Shown here one piece after another: positions 7,527 to 14,552 of a stretch of 46,453 nt of DNA (positions within the stretch are counted from its first letter, which is position 1; every line of letters starts with the position of its first letter). The stretch spans positions 1-46,453 of the forward strand of contig CALVLH010000010.1 of the NCBI GenBank assembly GCA_944336975.1. The letters run 5' to 3'. The notes beneath the pieces are model-generated. The model searched no databases. It had not been told where the DNA came from and saw nothing but the letters and a program-made list of their open reading frames with translations. The translations under genes and the position numbers were made by a program. This stretch comes from an uncultured Clostridia bacterium. GTDB lineage: Bacteria > Bacillota > Clostridia > Christensenellales > Borkfalkiaceae.

Positions 7527-10103
7527 ATGGGACTTTCACCGATGATGCAACACTACCTTCAGATGAAGGAGAAATACAAGGACTGCGTGGTGTTCTACCG
7601 CCTGGGCGACTTTTACGAGATGTTCTTCGACGACGCCGTCCGCGTCTCCAAACTGCTTGATCTCACGCTGACGGGCAGGGATTGCGGGCTGGAAGAGCGC
7701 GCGCCCATGTGCGGCATTCCCTTCCACGCGGCGGATACCTACATTTCCCGCCTCGTGGCGATGGGCGAAAAGGTCGCCATCTGCGAACAGCTTTCCGATC
7801 CCAAGGAATGCAAGGGGATGGTCGATCGGGACGTCATCCGCGTCGTGTCCGCGGGGACGGTCATCGAGGACAATCTGCTCGACGAAAAGAAGAACAACTA
7901 TCTCGCCTGCGCCTATCGCTCGGAGAAGGGATATGCGGTCGCGTGGGCGGACATCACGACGGGCGAATTCCGCGCGGCGGAGTTTCCCGATTCGGAAAAA
8001 CTGCTCTCCTTCCTCGTCAATCTCTCGGTGGCGGAGGTCATCTGCAACAACGAGCTGTTGCTCGAAGTGAAGGACTGTTCGGAGATCGAACGGGGCGCTC
8101 TGCCGCGCTTTTCCTGTTATCTGCCCTGGGCGTTTCAGAAGGGCTCGGCGGAAAAGGCGCTCTTTTCTCAGCTCTCCGTCCGCTCGGCGGAGGCGTTGGG
8201 GCTCGACCGTCATCCCGCCGCCCTCATCGCCGCGGGCGCGCTCGTACAGTATCTGCTCGAAACGCAGAAACACTCCCTCAAAAACCTCAATTCGGTGCGC
8301 TATCAGGACAATTCCGCCTTCATGACGCTGGATTCCGTCGCGGTGCGCAATCTGGAACTGCTGAAAAACAACGCGGAGGGCAAGCGGTATGGTTCGCTCC
8401 TGTGGCTGCTCGACCGCACCAGGACGGGCATGGGCGCGCGTCAGCTTTCGTCCATGATCCTCTCGCCTCTGCACGACAAAGCGGGCATCGAAAGGCGGCT
8501 CGCGGCGGTGGACGAACTGTACCGCGCGACCGTCATCCGCATGGGGCTTTCGGATATGCTCTCGGGGATGCGCGACGTGGAGCGGCTTGCGGGCAGGATC
8601 TCCAACGGAAACCTGCAACCGCGCGACTGTCTTGCGCTGTCGCAGTCTCTCTCCGTCGTGCCTTCGCTCAAATTGCAGCTTGCGGGATTCTCCTGCAATC
8701 TGCTCAGAGAGATCTCTGCCGATCTCGTGGACACCAAACCCGTCTGCGATCTGCTCGACGCGGCGATCTCTCCCGACGCGCCCGCGACGACCAAGGACGG
8801 CGATTATATCCGCGAGGGATATAATTCCGAGCTGGACGAACTGCGCGCCGTCAAGAACGACAGCAAAAAGATCATCGCGGAAATGGAAGCGCGCGAACGC
8901 GAGGCGACGGGCATCCGCACGCTAAAGATCGGCTTCAACCGCGTATTCGGATATTACATCGAAGTCTCCAACTCCTTCAAAGACAAAGTGCCGTATTCCT
9001 ATGTCCGCCGTCAGACGCTGACGACGGGCGAGCGGTATATCACGGAAGAGCTCAAAGCGCTGGAAAGCAAGATCTTCGGGAGCGAAGAGGGAGCGCTCAG
9101 GCTGGAATCCCGCCTGTATGCGGAGATCCTCGACGTGCTCGAACGCAACATCCCCGTATTACAGCAGATCTCCCGCGCGGTCGCCATGCTCGACGTGATC
9201 GTGTCCTTCGCGACGGTCGCCAAGGAAAACCGCTATTGCCGTCCCGAGATCGCGGAGGGCGGCGGAACGCTCACCGTCGAAGAGGGCAGGCATCCCGTCG
9301 TGGAAGCGATCTCGCGCGAGCGGTTCATCCCCAACGATTGCCTTTTGGACGGCGGCGAAAACCGCACGATGATCATTACGGGACCGAATATGGCGGGCAA
9401 GAGCACCTATCTGCGCCAGACTGCGCTCATCGTGCTCATGGCGCATATCGGCAGTTTCGTGCCGGCAAAGCGCGCCGTCGTTCCGCTCACCGACCGCATC
9501 TTCACGCGCATCGGCGCGAGCGACAATCTCATCCTCGACCGCAGTACTTTCATGGTGGAAATGACGGAAGTTGCGAACATCCTCCGCAACGCCACGCCCG
9601 AAAGCCTTCTCATCCTCGACGAAGTCGGGCGGGGGACGAGCACTTACGACGGGCTTTCCATCGCGTGGTCGGTCATCGAATATCTGACGGAAAAGGTGCG
9701 CGCAAAGACGCTGTTCGCGACCCATTACCACGAACTCACCGAACTCGAAGGCAAGCTGGAGGGCGTGAAGAACTATAAGATCAACGTGCGCGAGCTCAAC
9801 GGCACGATCGTGTTTTTGCGCAAGATCGTCCGCGGCGGCGCCTCGCGCAGTTTCGGCGTGGAAGTCGCCGCGCTCGCGGGCGTGCCCGAAGAGGTCACAT
9901 CCCGCGCCAAGCGCATCTTAAAATCGCTCGAAAAGAACGACCTGACGCGCGCTCAGGCGTCGGCGGCGGAAGAAGAGGAGCCGCAGAAAGAGGAGAAGGG
10001 ACAATTCCTCATGAAAGAACTCAAAGAGCTGGATCCCGATTCGCTCACGCCCATGCAGGCGCTCATGCTCCTCAACGAATGGAAGAAAAAAGCGGAGGAA
10101 TAA
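7527..10103 (+). CDS. mutS: DNA mismatch repair protein MutS
   Basis: The protein has 858 residues, normal for the family. MutS scans DNA for mispairs and recruits MutL in an ATP-dependent way. The mismatch-wedging Phe29-Tyr-Glu31 sits in YRLGDFYEMF. The connector, lever and clamp domains follow, then the ATPase with Walker A GPNMAGKST at about 619-627, Walker B LLILDEVGRGTS, and the ATHYHEL switch. It ends in an acidic linker and a LLNEWKKKAEE tail. The final codons, stop and ribosome site for the next gene are duplicated directly downstream (see the repeats at 10070 and 10139). It lies between miaB and mutL, the standard Bacillota order. Confidence 0.98.
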   Translation: MGLSPMMQHYLQMKEKYKDCVVFYRLGDFYEMFFDDAVRVSKLLDLTLTGRDCGLEERAPMCGIPFHAADTYISRLVAMGEKVAICEQLSDPKECKGMVDRDVIRVVSAGTVIEDNLLDEKKNNYLACAYRSEKGYAVAWADITTGEFRAAEFPDSEKLLSFLVNLSVAEVICNNELLLEVKDCSEIERGALPRFSCYLPWAFQKGSAEKALFSQLSVRSAEALGLDRHPAALIAAGALVQYLLETQKHSLKNLNSVRYQDNSAFMTLDSVAVRNLELLKNNAEGKRYGSLLWLLDRTRTGMGARQLSSMILSPLHDKAGIERRLAAVDELYRATVIRMGLSDMLSGMRDVERLAGRISNGNLQPRDCLALSQSLSVVPSLKLQLAGFSCNLLREISADLVDTKPVCDLLDAAISPDAPATTKDGDYIREGYNSELDELRAVKNDSKKIIAEMEAREREATGIRTLKIGFNRVFGYYIEVSNSFKDKVPYSYVRRQTLTTGERYITEELKALESKIFGSEEGALRLESRLYAEILDVLERNIPVLQQISRAVAMLDVIVSFATVAKENRYCRPEIAEGGGTLTVEEGRHPVVEAISRERFIPNDCLLDGGENRTMIITGPNMAGKSTYLRQTALIVLMAHIGSFVPAKRAVVPLTDRIFTRIGASDNLILDRSTFMVEMTEVANILRNATPESLLILDEVGRGTSTYDGLSIAWSVIEYLTEKVRAKTLFATHYHELTELEGKLEGVKNYKINVRELNGTIVFLRKIVRGGASRSFGVEVAALAGVPEEVTSRAKRILKSLEKNDLTRAQASAAEEEEPQKEEKGQFLMKELKELDPDSLTPMQALMLLNEWKKKAEE

Positions 10104-10108
10104 ATGGC
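10070..10108 (+). repeat. Direct repeat copy 1: end of mutS plus ribosome site
   Basis: This exact 39-base unit holds the last codons of mutS (LNEWKKKAEE), TAA, an AGCGGAGGA ribosome site and ATGGC. The second copy is at 10139-10177, an offset of 69 bases or 23 codons. Confidence 0.95.
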
Positions 10109-10172
10109 GCGGAAGCGCAGAAAAACCGCGACTGGCAACCTCAACGAATGGAAGAAAAAAGCGGAGGAATAA
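10104..10172 (+). other. 22-codon mini-ORF between mutS and mutL, made by the tail duplication
   Basis: The duplicated ATGGC opens a reading frame directly after the mutS stop (TAAATG). It encodes a short basic start, MARKRRKTATGN, and then re-enters the second copy of the mutS tail, ending LNEWKKKAEE-TAA one base before the mutL ATG. AGCGGAGGA lies well placed upstream. Whether it is translated is unknown. It may simply preserve translational coupling from mutS to mutL after the duplication. Confidence 0.5.
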
Positions 10173-10177
10173 ATGGC
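10139..10177 (+). repeat. Direct repeat copy 2: ribosome site and start of mutL
   Basis: Identical over 39 bases to 10070-10108. It supplies the GGAGG-like site and ATG used by mutL. Confidence 0.95.
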
Positions 10178-12284
10178 TAAGATCAATCTTTTGACGGCGG
10201 ACGTCTACAACCGTATCGCGGCGGGCGAAGTGGTCGACCGCCCGTATTCGGTCGTGAAAGAGTTGGTGGAAAACGCGATCGACGCGGGCGCGAAGGAGAT
10301 CGTCATCGAAGTGGAACAGGGCGGCAAAAAGCTCATCCGCGTGACGGACGACGGGAGCGGCATTTCCAAGGACGACCTCAAAAGCGCATATCTGCCGCAC
10401 GCGACGAGCAAATTGAAGACGGCGGAAGATCTGGAACGCGTCATGACGCTCGGCTTTCGCGGCGAAGCGGTGGCTTCCATCGCTTCCGTGTCGCGCATGA
10501 AGATCGTCTCCAAGACGGCGGACGCGGACGCATTCGCGCTTTCCTGCACGGGCGGCGTGCTCGGCGAGATCGTCCCCGAAGGCGGCGCAAACGGCACCTG
10601 CGTGACGGTGGAAGATCTGTTTTTCAACACGCCCGCGCGGCTGAAATTCCTCAAATCGGACAGCGCGGAGGAGGGCGACATCGCCAATATGGTCTCCCGC
10701 TTCATTTTATCCCGTCCCGAGATCTGCTTTACCTATTATACCAACGGCAAAGTGAAATACCGCTCGTTCGGCGACGGGCTGACGGCGGCGCTCGCCGTCG
10801 TATACGGCGCGGACGCGCCCAAAAACTGCTATGAGATCCGCGCGGAAAAGCACGGCGTATCCCTGCGCGGGTTTATCGGCGATCAGAATTATTCCAAACC
10901 CAACCGCAGTTATCAGAGCCTGTTCGTCAACGGGAGATATGTCGTCAATCAGACGGTGAGCGCGGCGATCACCAACGCCTACGCCGCCTATCTCATGAAG
11001 CGGCAATATCCCTTCTATGTGCTTTTTCTGGACGTCCCGAGCGAGATCGTGGACGTCAACGTGCATCCCAACAAGGCGGACGTGCGCTTTGCGGACAATC
11101 AGGTCATCTACGGCTGCGTGTATTCCATCGTGTCTTCGGTGCTGGACGGAAATTCGCGCGCGCTCGAATATATCGTGCCCGACAGGCTGAGCTCGGAAGC
11201 GGAAGAGAAACCGCAGGCAGGGAACGCGGAAACGTCGCCCGCGGCGTCCTTTGCGGAAACGTCGCCCGTCGGAAGAGAGGCGTCTTTGCCCGACGGTCCT
11301 GCCGTAAAAGGCGCGGCTTCGTCGGAAAAGGCGTTCGGGGAACCCGCAGGGATGGCGGGACAGCGTTCGCCCCGCGCGGCGGAACCGTCCCGCGCTCCGT
11401 CGTATTCTCCCGCGCAAGGCGCTTTTTCCTCCCGTTCCGCGGGAAAAAGAAGCGAAGAGATGGGCAGACCCGCCGTTTCCGACCGGGAAATGACGGTGGA
11501 AGAGGCGAAGAAACAACTCGAATTTGAAATTCCCGTCACGGGCGGCAGATCGCCCGCGCCGCGCCCTTCGGCGTATCCCGTCGGGGAGGACGCGCCCAAC
11601 GTCATGGAAGTGCGTCGCTCTGCGCCCGCGGAGAAAGAGGACGCATTCGAGGAAAATAAGCGCTATCTGGAAGAGCTTGCCCGCAAGGCGAAGCAGGAGC
11701 GCGTGGACGTCGCTTCCGCCGTGTTCAAAGGGGAACTCTTCCATACATATCTCATTTATGAAGCGGGCGACGACGCGTATCTCATCGACCAGCACGCGGC
11801 GCACGAGCGGCTCATTTACGACCGCCTGAAACGCAAATGCGAGGCGCGGGAAGTCGCGTCGCAGCCCATGCTCGTGCCGTATGTGTTCACGGTCAACGCG
11901 TTGGAAAACAGTTTTTTGGAGAGAAATCTCGAAAATATCCGCTCCCTCGGCTTCGAGATCGAGGAATTCGGCGGCATGAGTTATAAGGTGTCCGCCGTTC
12001 CGCTCGATCTGCAGGGGATCCGTCTTGAAGAATTCTTCGGCGAGATCCTGTCGCAGGCGGAGAGCCTTCGGGCGATCAGGCTGGACGAACTTCTCAAAGA
12101 CAAGCTCGCGACGGCGGCGTGCAAAGCGGCGGTCAAGGGCGGCGAATCGCTGACGGCGGACGAAGTGCGTTCGCTCATGGAGCAGATGCAGGGAAATATG
12201 GGACTTCGGTGCCCGCACGGCAGGCCCGTCGCGGTCAGGCTCACGCGCACCGAGATCGAAAAAATGTTCAAGAGGATCGTATAA
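10173..12284 (+). CDS. mutL: DNA mismatch repair protein MutL (nicking type)
   Basis: The protein has 703 residues. The N-terminal GHKL ATPase (about 1-330) shows ELVENAIDAGA, DDGSGI, and TLGFRGEA. A low-complexity Pro/Ala/Ser/Glu linker runs to about 480, then the dimerisation and endonuclease domain. The metal-binding motif is DQHAAHERLIYD starting at Asp539; the family consensus DQHA-x2-E-x4-E has Glu at the last position and here it is Asp550. ACKAAVKGG and CPHGRP, the other metal-site motifs, are present. With no mutH in view this is the strand-nicking MutL of most bacteria. The linker is long and its sequence looks unconserved. The start overlaps the duplicated mutS tail and miaA starts two bases after the stop. 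Confidence 0.97.
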   Translation: MAKINLLTADVYNRIAAGEVVDRPYSVVKELVENAIDAGAKEIVIEVEQGGKKLIRVTDDGSGISKDDLKSAYLPHATSKLKTAEDLERVMTLGFRGEAVASIASVSRMKIVSKTADADAFALSCTGGVLGEIVPEGGANGTCVTVEDLFFNTPARLKFLKSDSAEEGDIANMVSRFILSRPEICFTYYTNGKVKYRSFGDGLTAALAVVYGADAPKNCYEIRAEKHGVSLRGFIGDQNYSKPNRSYQSLFVNGRYVVNQTVSAAITNAYAAYLMKRQYPFYVLFLDVPSEIVDVNVHPNKADVRFADNQVIYGCVYSIVSSVLDGNSRALEYIVPDRLSSEAEEKPQAGNAETSPAASFAETSPVGREASLPDGPAVKGAASSEKAFGEPAGMAGQRSPRAAEPSRAPSYSPAQGAFSSRSAGKRSEEMGRPAVSDREMTVEEAKKQLEFEIPVTGGRSPAPRPSAYPVGEDAPNVMEVRRSAPAEKEDAFEENKRYLEELARKAKQERVDVASAVFKGELFHTYLIYEAGDDAYLIDQHAAHERLIYDRLKRKCEAREVASQPMLVPYVFTVNALENSFLERNLENIRSLGFEIEEFGGMSYKVSAVPLDLQGIRLEEFFGEILSQAESLRAIRLDELLKDKLATAACKAAVKGGESLTADEVRSLMEQMQGNMGLRCPHGRPVAVRLTRTEIEKMFKRIV

Positions 12285-12285
12285 C

Positions 12286-13194
12286 GTGAAACTGCTCGTT
12301 ATCTGCGGCGCGACCGCATCGGGAAAGACGGCGCTCGCGGTGGAATGTGCGCGGCGATTGGGCGGGGAAGTCATCTCCGCCGATGCGTTTGCCGTCTACC
12401 GCGGGTTGGACATCGGCACGGCGAAGCCGACCGAAGAAGAACAGAGGGGCGTTCCGCATCACATGATTTCCGTCGCTGACCCCGCGCTCCCGTTTTCGGT
12501 GAGCGATTACGAGCGCATGGCGCTCCCCGTCGTCGAAGACCTGCTCGCGCGGGGGAAGGTCCCCGTCATCTGCGGCGGCACGGGTTTCTATATGAATGCG
12601 ATCCTGTATCGCAGTTCCTTCGGTTCGGCGCCCGCCGACGGGAAGATCCGCGAAAAATACGAAGCGATCGGGCGGGAACAGGGCAGGGAAACCCTGCACG
12701 CGCTCCTGCGCGAAGCGGATCCCGCGAGCGCGGAAAAACTGCACCCCAACGATTTTAAGCGCGTCATCCGCGCCCTCGAAATCTATGAACTGACGGGAAA
12801 GCGGAAATCCGAACAGAACGATTCGCCTCTGCCTCGGTTTCCCTTCCGCGCCTATGCGTTCGATTATCCGCGCGAAGAGCTTTACCGCCGCATCGAAAAG
12901 AGGGTAGATCTCATGCTGGAAGCGGGATTGACGGAAGAGGTCAAGGGACTTCTGGCGCAGGGGATCTCCCCGACGGCGCAGTCCATGCAGGCGATCGGGT
13001 ATAAAGAAGTGGTCGAAGCCCTGAAAAACGGCGATAATTTAAGTACTATGTCTGACATAATCAAGAAAAACACGCGCAATTATGCCAAAAGACAGCTGAC
13101 TTTTTTCAAAAGGACGGAAAATCTGAAGTGGATCGCGCCCAAGAGCACGGAAGAAGCGGCGCGGGAGGTTTGTGAGGATTATGAACGTGAATGA
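12286..13194 (+). CDS. miaA: tRNA dimethylallyltransferase MiaA
   Basis: This 302-residue enzyme transfers the dimethylallyl group to N6 of A37 in tRNAs reading UNN codons, making the substrate of MiaB. The start is GTG at 12286, immediately after the mutL stop. The P-loop GATASGKT (8-15), the SADAFAVYRGLDIGTAKP substrate region and the CGGTGFYMNAIL segment are typical. The C-terminal part ends with an RQLTFFKR motif. It overlaps the next gene slightly. The 3' part contains the second copy of the 20-base motif also found in the PBP gene, read here as STMSDI. Confidence 0.96.
   Translation: MKLLVICGATASGKTALAVECARRLGGEVISADAFAVYRGLDIGTAKPTEEEQRGVPHHMISVADPALPFSVSDYERMALPVVEDLLARGKVPVICGGTGFYMNAILYRSSFGSAPADGKIREKYEAIGREQGRETLHALLREADPASAEKLHPNDFKRVIRALEIYELTGKRKSEQNDSPLPRFPFRAYAFDYPREELYRRIEKRVDLMLEAGLTEEVKGLLAQGISPTAQSMQAIGYKEVVEALKNGDNLSTMSDIIKKNTRNYAKRQLTFFKRTENLKWIAPKSTEEAAREVCEDYERE
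13042..13061 (+). repeat. Copy 2 of the 20-base palindrome-cored motif
   Basis: AGTACTATGTCTGACATAAT differs at one base from 3312-3331. It contains the odd palindrome TATGTC-T-GACATA. It is inside the miaA coding region and notably A+T-rich for this genome. Confidence 0.5.
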
Positions 13195-14407
13195 GAGGAT
13201 CCGCGCGGCGGAAGAACGCCTTCGCGGGATGTTTGACAAAATAGACGAGATCGCGCTCTTCAATCAGGAAAAGGTATTGAAGGCGTTTCAGGAGGAGCGC
13301 ATCGCGCTCCGCCATTTTTTGCCGTCGACGGGTTACGGCTACGGCGACGAGGGACGGGATACGCTCGGGCGGGTGTACGCCCGCGCGTTCGGCGCGGAGA
13401 GGGCGATCGTATCTCCCGCGCTTCTCAGCGGCACGCACGCGCTCACCGTCGCGCTGTTCGGCGTACTTCGCCCGAACGATCGCGTGCTGTGCATCACGGG
13501 GATGCCGTACGATACCATCCGCGGCGTCATTTGGGGCGAGAACAACGGTTCGCTCAAAGAATTTGGCGTTTCTTTCGACATGATCGGGCTCAACGCGGAC
13601 GATAAAGCGGATTTTTCCGCGATCGGACGCGCGTTGTCCGAAACAAATTACCGCATGATCTACATCCAGCGTTCGCGCGGATATGAACTTCGCGACGCGT
13701 TCACGGTGGACGAGATTGGCGAGATGTGCGCGTTTGTGCGCGAAAACGGCTTTGAGGGCTGTATTTTCGTGGACAACTGCTACGGCGAATTTGTCGAAAC
13801 GCGCGAGCCGACGGAAGTCGGCGCCGACCTCATCGTCGGTTCGCTCATCAAAAACCCCGGGGGCGGCATTGCGCCGACGGGCGGCTATATCGCGGGAAAG
13901 GGGGAGTACATCGGACAGGTGGAATACCGTCTGACCGCGCCTTCCGTGGGCGGGGAGATCGGCTCTTACGCCTACGGGTATCAGCAATTCTATCAGGGAT
14001 TTTTCCTCGCGCCGCACGTCGTGGCACAGGCGGTCAAGGGTGGGCTCCTCATCGGCGTCTGCCTGGAAGAGCTGGGATACCGCAACTTCCCTTCGGCGGA
14101 CAAACTTCCCTCCGACATCACGCGCGCGGTTCGTTTCGATACCGAAAAACAGCTCACCGATTTTATCCAATCGGTGCAGGATTGCTCTCCCGTGGACAGC
14201 TTCGTTCACCTGGAAGCGTGGGATATGCCGGGGTACGATTGCAAAGTCATCATGGCGGCAGGCTGTTTCGTGCAGGGCGCGAGCATCGAACTTTCGGCGG
14301 ACGCGCCCATCCGCGAGCCGTACACGGCGTATTTCCAGGGCGGGCTTACCTATGAACACTGCAAGATCGCGCTCAAAAAGGTGCTTTCCCGCCTGCTCGG
14401 CGAGTGA
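13181..14407 (+). CDS. YnbB-type PLP-dependent protein (methionine gamma-lyase/aluminium resistance family)
   Basis: The product has 408 residues from ATG 13181. A GTG at 13172 would add three residues, with GGGAGG at 13163-13168 closer to it, so the exact start is unsettled. The fold is a type I PLP enzyme: GTHALTVALFG for cofactor phosphate contact, DNCYGEFVE for the ring aspartate, and the probable Schiff-base lysine in SLIKNPGGG. The opening region with HFLPSTGYGYGDEGRDTL is characteristic of this family, which is annotated as aluminium resistance or methionine gamma-lyase-like. The real reaction is not established. Its position after miaA matches many Bacillota, where hfq often lies between; no hfq is present here. 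Confidence 0.88.
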   Translation: MNVNERIRAAEERLRGMFDKIDEIALFNQEKVLKAFQEERIALRHFLPSTGYGYGDEGRDTLGRVYARAFGAERAIVSPALLSGTHALTVALFGVLRPNDRVLCITGMPYDTIRGVIWGENNGSLKEFGVSFDMIGLNADDKADFSAIGRALSETNYRMIYIQRSRGYELRDAFTVDEIGEMCAFVRENGFEGCIFVDNCYGEFVETREPTEVGADLIVGSLIKNPGGGIAPTGGYIAGKGEYIGQVEYRLTAPSVGGEIGSYAYGYQQFYQGFFLAPHVVAQAVKGGLLIGVCLEELGYRNFPSADKLPSDITRAVRFDTEKQLTDFIQSVQDCSPVDSFVHLEAWDMPGYDCKVIMAAGCFVQGASIELSADAPIREPYTAYFQGGLTYEHCKIALKKVLSRLLGE

Positions 14408-14552
14408 TTTGCTGTCGTAAGCGGATTTATAGCTAATTTTTTTTGATTGCTTTGAGCGCTGTCAAATTTTTATCCGGTATAAAACAGGGGGCGCGCCTGA
14501 TATTTTAAGCGTCGACGTATTTTTGTCAGTAAGGCATAGCGAGGTATGATAA
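14408..14552. other. Intergenic gap before the helicase gene
   Basis: This 145-base stretch is A+T-rich compared with its surroundings. It has an eight-base T run at 14437-14444, but I found no convincing terminator stem and no promoter with good spacing. Confidence 0.5.

Noticed and set aside
14523-14550. TTGTCA-16-TATGAT as a promoter for the helicase gene
   Set aside because: Its start site would fall inside or after the GTG start codon, leaving no ribosome site.
14408-14552. hfq gene between miaA and the helicase (expected from synteny)
   Set aside because: No Hfq-like frame is present; miaA runs directly into the YnbB-type gene.
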